DNA from: Brevundimonas denitrificans
GTDB taxonomy: Bacteria > Pseudomonadota > Alphaproteobacteria > Caulobacterales > Caulobacteraceae
Length of the DNA stretch: 35,371 bases
Assembly (NCBI RefSeq): GCF_030160755.1
Contig: NZ_BSOY01000024.1
Location: 1-35,371 of the forward strand
Direction of reading: 5' to 3'
Each line of letters begins with the position of its first letter. The first letter of the stretch is position 1. The notes beneath the pieces were generated by a model. It was not told the origin of the DNA. It searched no databases and was given only the letters and a program-made list of their open reading frames with translations. This document shows, piece by piece, positions 9,766 to 16,636 of this stretch. Made by a program: the position numbers and the translations under genes.

Positions 9766-10929
9766 ATGGCGAAGCTGCGCTGGCCGATGGGCCGCCGCGG
9801 GCGCGAGCGTGCGCCCGAGATCAAGGACAGCCGGGCCGGGCCGCTGATCGCGCTGACGGCCGGCGGGCGGGCGCGATGGACGCCGCGGGACTACGCCCAC
9901 CTGGCGGAGGAGGGGTTCGCCAGGAACGCCGTGGCCTATCGCTGCGTGCGGATGATCGCGGAGGCCGCGGCGTCGACGCCGCTGATCGTATTCGCAGACG
10001 GCGTGCGGCGAGATGATCATCCGCTGGCGGCGCTGCTGGCGCGGCCGAACCCTGAGCAGTCGGGAGCGGAGTGGCTGGAGGCGCTGTACGGCGCGCTGCA
10101 GACGGCCGGGAACGCCTATGCCGAGGCGGTCGGCGATGCGGCGCCGGAGGAGCTTTGGGCGCTGCGGCCGGACCGGGTGAAGGTGGTGCCGGGACGGGCA
10201 GGCTGGCCCGAGGCGTGGGAGTATTCCGTAGACGGACGGTCGGTCCGGATCGGCCGGGCGGCGGACGGCTGGTCGCCGGTGATGCAGCTGAAACTGTTCC
10301 ACCCGACGGACGACCACTACGGCTTTTCGCCGCTGGAGGCGGCGGCGTTCGCGATCGATGTGCACAACGCCTCGGGCGCCTGGAACAAGGCGCTGCTGGA
10401 CAATGCGGCGCGGCCCAGCGGGGCGCTGGTCTATGGGGCGAAGGACGGCGAGCGGCTGACGGCCGAGCAATTCGAGGCGCTGCGGGGGCAGGTCGAGGAG
10501 AGCCACGCGGGGACGATGAACGCGGGGCGGCCGATGATCCTGGAGGGCGGGCTGGACTGGAAGCCGATGAGCTGGACGCCGGCGGACATGGACTTCATCG
10601 CCGGCAAGCACGCGGCGGCGCGGGAGATCGCCCTGGCCTTCGGGGTTCCGCCGCAGCTGCTGGGGATCCCGGGAGACGCGACCTACGCCAACTATCGCGA
10701 GGCCAACGCCGCCTTCTGGCGCGGGACGGTGGTTCCGCTGGTGCGAAAGACGGCGGCGGCGCTGACGGGGTGGCTGGGCGGGCGGTTCGCGGGGACGCGT
10801 ATCGAGGCCGATCTCGACGGGCTGCCGGCGCTGCAGCCCGAGCGGGATGCGCTGTGGGCGCGGCTCAATGCGGCGACTTTCCTGACGGATGACGAGCGGC
10901 GGCGGATGGCGGGGGTGGGAGAGGGGTGA
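9766..10929 (+). CDS. GTA g3, phage portal protein (HK97 family)
   Basis: A 387-residue portal protein that forms the dodecameric ring at the packaging vertex. Typical HK97-portal segments are NAVAYRCVRMIAEAAASTPL near the N-terminus, LLARPNPEQSGAEWLEALYG, LQTAGNAYAEAV, LWALRPDRVKVVPG, GFSPLEAAAFAIDVHNA, and the C-terminal AFGVPPQLLGIPGDATYANY with the following AFWRGTVVPL. The length matches RcGTA gp3. It starts 24 nt after g2. The stop codon (10927-10929) falls inside the left arm of the heptad-repeat hairpin, so the repeat abuts the coding end. Confidence 0.93.
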   Translation: MAKLRWPMGRRGRERAPEIKDSRAGPLIALTAGGRARWTPRDYAHLAEEGFARNAVAYRCVRMIAEAAASTPLIVFADGVRRDDHPLAALLARPNPEQSGAEWLEALYGALQTAGNAYAEAVGDAAPEELWALRPDRVKVVPGRAGWPEAWEYSVDGRSVRIGRAADGWSPVMQLKLFHPTDDHYGFSPLEAAAFAIDVHNASGAWNKALLDNAARPSGALVYGAKDGERLTAEQFEALRGQVEESHAGTMNAGRPMILEGGLDWKPMSWTPADMDFIAGKHAAAREIALAFGVPPQLLGIPGDATYANYREANAAFWRGTVVPLVRKTAAALTGWLGGRFAGTRIEADLDGLPALQPERDALWARLNAATFLTDDERRRMAGVGEG

Positions 10930-11021
10930 TTGGTGGTTGGTGATTGGTGGCTGGATGCACCCTGATTGCCGCACCGGATTGAAGCCAACCACCAACCACC
11001 AGTCACCAACCACCAACCACC
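10925..11021. repeat. Hairpin built of degenerate 7-nt repeats between g3 and g3.5
   Basis: The left arm (10925-10954) is four heptads (GGTGATT, GGTGGTT, GGTGATT, GGTGGCT) plus GG. The right arm (10985-11021) is about five complementary heptads, (CCAACCA)n with one CCAGTCA, plus CC. The loop is about 30 nt. Because both arms share the 7-nt period, pairing can slide in steps of one heptad. The element holds the g3 stop codon and ends 12 nt before g3.5. Its role could be transcript pausing, RNA stability or none. Confidence 0.85.
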
Positions 11022-11033
11022 TGGGAGACGGGC

Positions 11034-11261
11034 ATGATCGACATCAGGAAAATCCCGGTCGCCGTGATCGCGGCCCTCGCGGTGCAAACCGTGGGCGGGC
11101 TTGTGTGGGCGGGCGGCGCGGCGGCGCGGATCGCGACGCTGGAGGAACGGGTCGGCGAGCAGCGGCTGGTGGCCGAGCGGCTGGCGCGGTTGGAGGAGCA
11201 GAGCCGGGCGACGCGGGCGGCGGTCGAACGGATCGAGGAGAGGCTGGAGGGTTGGGGATGA
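11034..11261 (+). CDS. GTA g3.5-like small membrane protein
   Basis: A 75-residue protein with one hydrophobic helix (about 7-29, IPVAVIAALAVQTVGGLVWA) followed by a charged coiled coil (about 33-72, with LEERVGEQRLVAERLARLEE). A short ORF of this kind, called g3.5, lies between portal and protease genes in RcGTA and related clusters, and both position and architecture agree. The function is not known. A GGGAG sequence precedes ATG 11034. The stop overlaps the g4 start (ATGA). Confidence 0.8.
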   Translation: MIDIRKIPVAVIAALAVQTVGGLVWAGGAAARIATLEERVGEQRLVAERLARLEEQSRATRAAVERIEERLEGWG

Positions 11262-11686
11262 TCGCCGACGCCAGGGTCGAAGCGGATCTCAGGATTCAGG
11301 GCTATGCCTCGTTGTGGGGCGTGGCCGACCTGAATGGGGATGTGGTGGCCAAGGGCGCGTTCGCGGCCAGTCTGGCGAAGACGGGCGTCCGGGGCGTGCG
11401 GATGCTGCATCAGCACGAGGGCCGGGCGGTCGTCGGCGTCTGGGACCGGATAGTCGAGGACGAGCGCGGCCTGTTCGTCCGGGGCCGGATCATGGACTGG
11501 TCGGCCGAGGGACGGTTCGCCCGGGCGCTCTCGCGGGCGGGGGCGCTGGACGGGCTGTCGATCGGATTCCGCAGCAGCCGGGCGCGCCGGGAGGGGCGGC
11601 TCAGGGTGCTGGTCGAGGTCGAGCTCTGGGAGGTGTCGCTGGTGACGTTTCCGATGCTGCCGGGGGCAAGGTTCCTTGTGGCGTGA
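11258..11686 (+). CDS. GTA g4, HK97-family prohead protease
   Basis: A 142-residue serine protease that trims the capsid protein during head maturation. It shows the family pattern: RIQGYASLWGVADLNGDVV, a GAF(A)xSL segment, then MLHQHEGRAVVGVW with the candidate catalytic His51 or His53, LDGLSIGFR with Ser101, and ELWEVSLVTFPMLPGA with Glu125. The start at 11258 overlaps the g3.5 stop as ATGA, implying translational coupling. In intact GTA clusters g5 follows directly; here an opposing gene begins three bases after the stop. Confidence 0.92.
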   Translation: MIADARVEADLRIQGYASLWGVADLNGDVVAKGAFAASLAKTGVRGVRMLHQHEGRAVVGVWDRIVEDERGLFVRGRIMDWSAEGRFARALSRAGALDGLSIGFRSSRARREGRLRVLVEVELWEVSLVTFPMLPGARFLVA

Positions 11687-11689
11687 CCG

Positions 11690-12241
11690 TCAGTTCGCCG
11701 GCGGCAGATATTCGGCCGGGATGGGCGCGGCCGGGGTTTCGCCCTGCCAGTAGACGCTGAGAATCCACCATCGGGTTCCGTCGTGGAACAGCTGGACGCT
11801 GTTGATGCCGCGGGCGAACGGCTGCGGGTCCGCGAGGCTGTGCAGGCTTTCGTAGGTGGTCCAGACATGGGCGATGTGGCCGAACCGCTCCGTGCGGCGC
11901 GCGATCTCGCGCTCGTGGAAGCCTTCGCCCACCAGCAAGGGTTCGCTGCGGGTGATATATTCGTCCGGGGTGATCGAGCGGACCACGCCCACTCCCTCGC
12001 GGTTGACGCCCGAGGGCATCAGCCGGGCCGTGGGATGGAACAGCGAGCGGAAGCGGCCCCAGTCGCGGGCCACGCCGGCGTCGCCGGAGATGACGTCATA
12101 GAGGGCCGCGACAATGGCCTCGGGCGTGGCGACATCGGCAGTGGCGGCGGTCGAGACCGGCGCAGGCGCGGGCGCCGTCTGGGCGGCGGCCGGGGCGGCG
12201 AAGGTCAGGGCCAGAGCGGCCGCGAGTATCGAAAGACGCAT
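11690..12241 (-). CDS. Exported SnoaL/NTF2-like protein
   Basis: A 183-residue protein with a classical signal peptide (about 1-20, MRLSILAAALALTFAAPAAA, cleavage near AQT). The mature part looks like an NTF2/SnoaL-type cone fold: PEAIVAALYDVISG, a central WGRFRSLFHPTARLMP, and a C-terminal NSVQLFHDGTRWWILSVYWQ, the usual last strands of that fold. Such proteins bind or convert small molecules, but no activity can be deduced. ATG 12241 has GAGGAG six bases upstream; a longer in-frame reading to 12331 lacks this. It lies on the opposite strand between GTA g4 and g5 and is not a GTA gene. Confidence 0.82.
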   Translation of the reverse strand: MRLSILAAALALTFAAPAAAQTAPAPAPVSTAATADVATPEAIVAALYDVISGDAGVARDWGRFRSLFHPTARLMPSGVNREGVGVVRSITPDEYITRSEPLLVGEGFHEREIARRTERFGHIAHVWTTYESLHSLADPQPFARGINSVQLFHDGTRWWILSVYWQGETPAAPIPAEYLPPAN

Positions 12242-12324
12242 CGGAACTCCTCTTCCTGGGAGGCCGACTATGCCGGGGCCAGCGAGGCAGCGCCAGCGGC
12301 GTCCGAACGGGTATTCCTTTCGTA

Positions 12325-12355
12325 TTGACATGGTATGTGAGTTTCAGAACCATGT
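12325..12355 (+). promoter_or_regulatory. Candidate promoter with operator-like inverted repeat
   Basis: A perfect TTGACA (-35) lies at 12325-12330, with a weak -10 (AACCAT) 17 nt downstream at 12348-12353. A perfect 7-bp inverted repeat, ACATGGT (12328-12334) and ACCATGT (12349-12355), overlaps both elements, the layout expected of a repressor site. It would serve the FecR-domain gene starting at 12371. Confidence 0.4.
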
Positions 12356-12370
12356 TCCGCAGGGCCCTCA

Positions 12371-13327
12371 ATGAAACGCTGTTTCCTGATCGTAGCGGGC
12401 CTGCTGGCGGTGCTGGCCGGGCCGGTCGCGGCGCAGACGCCCGTCGGCGTGAACGCCGTGGTCGAGAACAGCGTCCGGACCCGAAGCGCTGATGAGAGCG
12501 CCTGGCGGCCCTCGGTCGTCGACGGGACGGTGCGTCAGGCCGACGCCATCGTCACAGGCGCCGACAGCCGGTTGATGATCCGGCTGAGAGATCAGTCCAT
12601 GCTGACGGTGGGGGCGAATGCGGCGCTGAACGTGGACCGGTTCGTGATCGACACGGAGGCCGAGCCGGCCGGGGTGCTGGTCTCCCTGGTGCGCGGGGCC
12701 TTCCGCTTCGTCTCGGGCAGCCGGGGGGCGGAACAGGAAAGGACGGCCTTCCGGACGCCGACGGCGACGATCGGCATACGCGGGACCATCATCGAGGCGG
12801 CGGTCGGAACCGAGGCTCTGGAACTGCTGGACGGCGAGACGGGAACGCCCGGCCCGGCGGACGATCCGGAGCAGGCGGCGGTGATCGTGCTGGTCGAGGG
12901 CGAGATCGAGATCGAGGTGGACGGCGTGCGGCGCATCGTGCGCGAGCCCGGACAGGCGGTGGCTGTGCGGGGCCGGCGGGTGTCCGAACCGTTCCGTCTT
13001 TCCCCCGAGGCCGGGCAACGGCTGGCAGGCAGGCTGCCGCCCAGGGAGCCGGGCGGACCGGGCGCCGGACCGCAAGGGCAGCCGCCGCTGGGCCAGCCGC
13101 CCCAAGGGCAAGGCCCGCAAGGCTCGGGTCCTCAGGGACAAGGGCAGGCGCCGCAAGGACAGACCCCACAGGGAGTGGCGGTCAAGGGCCAGACGCCTCA
13201 GGCGCAGGCGCCCGGGGGTCGAGCAAACCGCGGTCAGGAGAACAGGGGCGCGCAGTCTCGTCCCGGGTCGTCAGGACCGGGCCAGCAGCCGGGCGCGGGT
13301 CCGGGCGGCGCACAGCGGCCGGGATAA
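12371..13327 (+). CDS. Exported FecR-domain protein with Gln/Gly/Pro-rich tail
   Basis: A 318-residue secreted protein. It has a signal peptide (about 1-21, cleavage after VAA) and a FecR-type beta domain at about residues 45-140 (DGTVRQADAIVTGADSRLMI, LTVGANAALNVDRFV, GAFRFVSGS and TPTATIGIRGT). The last segment is the hallmark of the soluble periplasmic FecR subgroup, not of the TonB-dependent sigma regulators. From about 230 the tail is low-complexity, with repeated PQGQ-like units. No ECF sigma or TonB receptor gene is adjacent, so a signalling role is not supported. AGGG precedes the ATG. It belongs to the block that splits the GTA cluster. Confidence 0.85.
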   Translation: MKRCFLIVAGLLAVLAGPVAAQTPVGVNAVVENSVRTRSADESAWRPSVVDGTVRQADAIVTGADSRLMIRLRDQSMLTVGANAALNVDRFVIDTEAEPAGVLVSLVRGAFRFVSGSRGAEQERTAFRTPTATIGIRGTIIEAAVGTEALELLDGETGTPGPADDPEQAAVIVLVEGEIEIEVDGVRRIVREPGQAVAVRGRRVSEPFRLSPEAGQRLAGRLPPREPGGPGAGPQGQPPLGQPPQGQGPQGSGPQGQGQAPQGQTPQGVAVKGQTPQAQAPGGRANRGQENRGAQSRPGSSGPGQQPGAGPGGAQRPG

Positions 13328-13337
13328 GCCGTCGGGT

Positions 13338-13880
13338 TCAGCCGGCGCCGCCGCGGCAGTCGATCCAGTTCAAAGCGGCGGTCATGCCCATCAGGGAGAA
13401 ATAGGCCTCGGCCGGACCGTCGGCGGACGGATAGTTCCAGCGGGCGATGCGCTGACGGCGCAGGCCCGAGACGAGGGAACGGGTCAGGATCGGATCGCTG
13501 ACGCGGTACTCATTGGATCCCGGAGAGGTCGGGACCAGCCACGAGCCCGGGTCGACGGTCTGGCCGGGGGTGGTGAAGCGCATGACGCCGGCGACGGGCA
13601 TGGGGTCGGTCGCCGCCAGCTCGACCAGATAGTCGGCGCCGGGGCTGGGGCGCGCCACGCGCAGCTGATGGCGCCAGGCGGCCTGGCCCGTGGGGTCGGC
13701 GATGGCCACGACGGCCGAGCAATAACCGTCGGGACGGCAGGCCGCGAGCGTATTGCCGAACCAGGCCCGGGTCTCGCCGAAGCGCGTGTGGGTGACGGCG
13801 CCGCAGCGGTCGGCGGCCTGGACGGCGCCGGCGGACAGGAGGGCGGCGACCGTGGCGGTCGCGGCGAGAAATCTGGACAT
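13338..13880 (-). CDS. Hypothetical exported protein
   Basis: A 180-residue protein with a signal peptide (MSRFLAATATVAALLSAGAV, cleavage near QAA-DRC). The mature part has four Cys residues (in ADRCGAV, AACRPDGYCSAV and WIDCRGG), suggesting two disulfides, and looks beta-rich. I do not recognise the family; the pattern resembles small periplasmic proteins that assess invasion-associated (IalB-like) or secreted enzymes, but this is weak. ATG 13880 is preferred over GTG/ATG at 13904 because the signal peptide begins there. A TTAACCAT sequence, a common CtrA half-site, lies about 23 nt upstream. It converges on the FecR-domain gene. Confidence 0.75.
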   Translation of the reverse strand: MSRFLAATATVAALLSAGAVQAADRCGAVTHTRFGETRAWFGNTLAACRPDGYCSAVVAIADPTGQAAWRHQLRVARPSPGADYLVELAATDPMPVAGVMRFTTPGQTVDPGSWLVPTSPGSNEYRVSDPILTRSLVSGLRRQRIARWNYPSADGPAEAYFSLMGMTAALNWIDCRGGAG

Positions 13881-13960
13881 GAGCGTCGTCCCAAGCTTGA
13901 CCATGGTTAAGCGAGATCACGCCGTTCCGTGGGTGTCAATCGCTTGCAACTTCAAGGCTT

Positions 13961-14212
13961 TCAGCGCTCGGGCGGACGGTACTCGTACTGGCCGAGGCGA
14001 CGGGCGCCGTGGGCGAGGGCCGAGAGGACCGGCGGGCGGCTCAGCATCCGCCCCACGGCGAAGGTCAGGAAGATCGCGAAGAAGATCGGCAGGCGCATCA
14101 CCAGGGTGATCAGCAGGGCGCCGATGGCGACGGCGACCCAGAGGCCGATCTTCAGGGAGGTCTGATCCGCCTTGTCGACCGGAGCGCTCTCGTCGACCGG
14201 CGTCGTGGATGG
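13961..14212 (-). pseudogene. Membrane segment in a frame without a start codon; probable 3' part of the gene at 14152-14765
   Basis: On the minus strand this frame reads as good protein for 83 residues: PVDESAPVDKADQTSLKIG, a long hydrophobic segment (LWVAVAIGALLITLVM, LPIFFAIFLTFAVG) forming one or two helices, and a tail ending QYEYRPPER. It has no ATG, GTG or TTG at its 5' end. Upstream of 14212 the frame becomes Arg-rich nonsense, whereas the adjacent frame (gene 14152-14765) reads well down to GLVDVIFGK and then itself becomes Arg-rich. One missing base near 14205-14222 would join the two. The alternative is a separate small membrane protein with a non-canonical start. Confidence 0.6.
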
Positions 14213-14765
14213 ACCTTTCCGAAGATGACGTCGACAAGGCCCTGCGGGTCGGGATTCTGAACCGGCTGCAGGGCGCCGAGGTTGACGAGGGGCGGAGGCG
14301 AGACGGGAAGCGGCGGTTCGTGGTCGGCGTGGGCGTGCAAGTCCAGCAGCGGGCTGGGCTGCATCAGGGCCTCGGGATCAAAGGCGACGGACTCGCCCTG
14401 GTCATCAAGGGTGAAGACCTGGTCGTAGGGGACGCGGGCGAAGTCGATGGCGCGGGTGTCCTGGCCATAGGCGTCGCCATGCAGGGCCAGCAGCCGGCCT
14501 TGCCGCAGTTCGACCTGGAAGGCGATCGGATCGGGCAGGTCGCCGACCATGGCGTGGACGGTGCCGAACCGGCCGGTCGGCGTGGTCATGGGCGGGGGCC
14601 GGGAACGGTCGACGATCACTTCGGTGAACAGGCCGGAGCCGGTGTTGCGGCGGGCCCCGGGCAGGGACTCCGCGAACTGGCCGGCGAGGTCCGGCGCGAT
14701 GTCGCGCAGGTCCCAGGCGAGGGCGTCGAGGATGTCGGATTCGAGGGGGGGGTGAAGCGGGACAC
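14152..14765 (-). pseudogene. Hypothetical gene broken by apparent frameshifts
   Basis: From about 14744 down to 14216 the minus strand encodes convincing protein: LESDILDALAWDLRDIAPDL, then GLFTEVIVDRSRPPP, GTVHAMVGDLPDPIAFQVEL, GRLLALHGDAYG and VPYDQVFTLDDQGESVAFDP. The frame has no good start codon. The natural beginning, VSRFTPP from GTG 14765, lies in another frame on the far side of a C8 tract (14745-14752 on the plus strand as G8). Nine bases there would restore a single ORF. At the 3' end a second loss of one base would join it to the membrane segment ending at 13961, giving 268 residues in all. Sequencing error is as likely as true decay. The function is unknown. Confidence 0.6.
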
Positions 14766-14781
14766 GAGGGCGACCTTAGTC

Positions 14782-14810
14782 GTCTCCCTCTCCCGAGGGG
14801 AGAGGGAGAC
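14782..14810. repeat. REP-like palindrome upstream of capsid gene
   Basis: A perfect 13-bp stem, GTCTCCCTCTCCC (14782-14794) and its complement (14798-14810), with a 3-nt loop. This CCCTCTCCC/GGGAGAGGG element is a common intergenic palindrome in GC-rich proteobacteria. A partial second copy (GGGGAGAGGGAAA) occurs at about 14975-14989. The 238-bp gap between the broken gene and g5 (14766-15003) contains little else apart from short hairpins. Confidence 0.75.
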
Positions 14811-15003
14811 CGCGCACAGTGGCGAAGCCGCTGTTCTGGCGCGATCGGGTGAGGGCCCCGGTGCGAGCTGACGGGGCGCCGTAGCCCCTCACCCTTTGGC
14901 TGCTTCGCGCCGCCCTTCGGGTCGCGCAAGGACGACGCCGGAGACGGCGCCGTGCGCTCAAGCCCTGTCCCGCGGGGAGAGGGAAACCTTAGCAGGAGAG
15001 ACC

Positions 15004-16257
15004 ATGAAAGAGACCAAACAGGCCTCGGGCACGCCCGAGGCGCGCGCCGCCATGCATGAGATGATGGCGGCGTTCGAGGCGTTCAAAGGGGCCAATGACG
15101 CCCGGCTGGAGGAGATCGAGCGCAAGAGTTCGGCGGATGCGCTGCTGGAGGAGAAGGTGGCGCGGATCGACCAGGCGGTGGCCAGCGCCCAGGCGCGGCT
15201 CGACAGGGTGGTGAGCGAGGGGCGGCGGCCGGGGATCGAGTCGGGGGGCCGCCACCCCTCCACCGCTTCGCGGTCCCCCTCCCCATTGCATGGGGAGGAG
15301 ACGAAGGCCGCTTTCGACGGATATCTGAAGACCGGCGCGTCGTTCGGGCTGGAGTTGAAGACGGGGCTGTCGACGGCGTCGAACTCGGCCGGCTATGTGG
15401 TGCCGGAACAGACCGAGCGGGCCATCGAGCGGCGGCTGATGGCGGGGTCGCCGATGCGCGAGATCGCCACGGTGCGGACGGTGGGCGCGGGGGTGTTCAG
15501 GAAGCCGGTGTCGACGGCGGGCGTGGCCTCGGGCTGGGTGGCGGAGACCGCCGCAAGGCCGGAGACGGATCCGGCGACCCTGGCCCTGCTGGAGTTTCCG
15601 TCGGCCGATCTGTACGCCAATCCGGCGGCGACCCAGTCGCTGCTGGACGACGCCCTGATCGATCTGGATGAATGGCTGGCCGCCGAAGTCGAGGACGCCT
15701 TCGCGGCGCAGGAGACCCAGGCCTTTGTCACCGGCGACGGGGTCAACAAGCCGAAGGGGTTCCTGAGTTATCCGATCGTGGCTGACGCCAGCGCCGTTTG
15801 GGGCGAGGTCGGCTATGTGGCTTCGGGCGCGGCGGGCGCGTTTTCCTCGACCAGCCCGACCGACCGGCTGATCGACCTGGTCTATGCGCCCAAGGCCCAG
15901 TACCGGCCGAACGGACGGTTCGTGATGAACCGCAAGACGGTCTCGGCCGTGCGCAAATTCAAGGACGCCGACGGCAACTACATCTGGCAGCCGGCGCAGC
16001 GGGCGGGCGAGACCGCGTCCCTGCTGGGCTACCGCGTGACCGAGATCGAGACCATGCCGGACATCGCCGCCAACAGCGCGGCGATCGCCTTCGGCGATTT
16101 CCAGCGCGGCTATCTGATCGTCGATCGCGCGGGGGTGCGGGTGCTGAGGGACCCGTATTCGGCCAAGCCCTATGTGCTGTTCTACACGACCAAACGCGTC
16201 GGCGGCGGGGTGCAGAACTTTGATGCGATCAAGGTGATGAAGTTCAGCGCGACGTAG
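15004..16257 (+). CDS. GTA g5, major capsid protein (HK97 fold)
   Basis: The shell protein of the GTA head, 417 residues. The N-terminal helical delta/scaffold-like region (about 1-75, coiled coil with LEEIERKSSADALLEEKVAR) should be removed by the g4 protease. The HK97 core starts near residue 101 (KAAFDGYLKTG) and includes NSAGYVVPEQTERAIERRL, SAGVASGWVAE-like and FVTGDGVNKPKGFLSY segments, FVMNRKTVSAVRKFKDADGN and GYLIVDRAGVRVLRDPYSAK. All are typical of GTA capsids. ATG 15004 has AGGAGAG upstream; the frame is open further 5' but only through repeat DNA. Residues 81-100 are encoded by a REP-like palindrome (see the repeat at 15244-15300). Confidence 0.94.
   Translation: MKETKQASGTPEARAAMHEMMAAFEAFKGANDARLEEIERKSSADALLEEKVARIDQAVASAQARLDRVVSEGRRPGIESGGRHPSTASRSPSPLHGEETKAAFDGYLKTGASFGLELKTGLSTASNSAGYVVPEQTERAIERRLMAGSPMREIATVRTVGAGVFRKPVSTAGVASGWVAETAARPETDPATLALLEFPSADLYANPAATQSLLDDALIDLDEWLAAEVEDAFAAQETQAFVTGDGVNKPKGFLSYPIVADASAVWGEVGYVASGAAGAFSSTSPTDRLIDLVYAPKAQYRPNGRFVMNRKTVSAVRKFKDADGNYIWQPAQRAGETASLLGYRVTEIETMPDIAANSAAIAFGDFQRGYLIVDRAGVRVLRDPYSAKPYVLFYTTKRVGGGVQNFDAIKVMKFSAT
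15244..15300. repeat. REP-like double hairpin inside the capsid coding sequence
   Basis: Two hairpins in series: ACCGC (15262-15266) with GCGGT (15270-15274), and CCTCCCCAT (15278-15286) with ATGGGGAGG (15290-15298). The surrounding CCACCCCTCCACCGC and GTCCCCCTCCCCA are typical of an interspersed intergenic element. It is read in frame as residues of about 81-100 of the capsid precursor, at the join between the N-terminal helix and the HK97 core. Confidence 0.7.
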
Positions 16258-16264
16258 TCGCCGA

Positions 16265-16343
16265 GGCATCAGGCAACAGGCGGTAGGCAACAGGTGGGGG
16301 CGGCGGGGTTGGACCCGCTGCCTGTTGCCTGATGCCTGCCGCC
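16265..16343. repeat. Second heptad-repeat hairpin, between g5 and g6
   Basis: The left arm (16265-16294) is four heptads (GGCATCA, GGCAACA, GGCGGTA, GGCAACA) plus GG. The right arm (16321-16343, perhaps from 16314) is CCTGTTG, CCTGATG, CCTGCCG and CC. The loop is about 26 nt. The layout (four 7-nt units plus GG, inverted) is the same as at 10925-11021, but the unit sequence differs. It ends 26 nt before the g6 start. Confidence 0.85.
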
Positions 16344-16369
16344 TTCCTCTCCAGACAATCGAGGTTCCC

Positions 16370-16636
16370 ATGAGCGCACCCGACTCACTGGCGGAAGCGA
16401 AGCTGTTCCTGCGCGTCGAACACGACGCTGAGGACGGGCTGATCCAGACGCTGATCGATGCGGCCCGGGCGCGGGTCGAGGGGGATGTCGGGCTGACCCT
16501 GACCTCGACCTCGCCGGCGCCGTTGCGGCTGGCGATCCTGATGCTGACCCTGCGGGCCTATGAGCGGGGCGATCGGGAGATGGCGATCGCGCCGGTCGAG
16601 GCGTGGGTGGCGCCGTACCGGGTGGTGCGGCTGTGA
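16370..16636 (+). CDS. GTA g6, head-tail connector (gp6-like)
   Basis: An 88-residue helical protein of the phage connector (gp6/gp15) family. It adds the first ring below the portal. It contains LAEAKLFLRVEHDAEDGLIQ, the conserved start of this family (tolerates hydrophobic residues every 3-4 positions), then LIDAARARVEGDVGL, LAILMLTLRAYERGDR and a C-terminal APYRVVRL. GAGG lies 5 nt before ATG 16370. It overlaps the g7 start as GTGA and begins the tightly packed g6-g11 block. Confidence 0.88.
   Translation: MSAPDSLAEAKLFLRVEHDAEDGLIQTLIDAARARVEGDVGLTLTSTSPAPLRLAILMLTLRAYERGDREMAIAPVEAWVAPYRVVRL

Noticed and set aside
10925-11021. CRISPR array
   Set aside because: The repeats are 7 nt, contiguous and inverted, without spacers, and no cas genes are nearby.
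13903-13910. CtrA binding site TTAACCAT upstream of the 13338-13880 gene
   Set aside because: Only a half-site is present; the second TTAA at the 7-nt distance is missing, so binding cannot be claimed.
13917-14237. A 106-residue minus-strand ORF
   Set aside because: It is Arg/Pro/Asp-rich without motifs, while a neighbouring frame encodes a clear membrane segment over the same bases.
14209-14871. A 220-residue plus-strand ORF before the capsid gene
   Set aside because: It is Gly/Val/Gln-rich, antisense to a protein-like minus-strand frame, and runs into repeat DNA.
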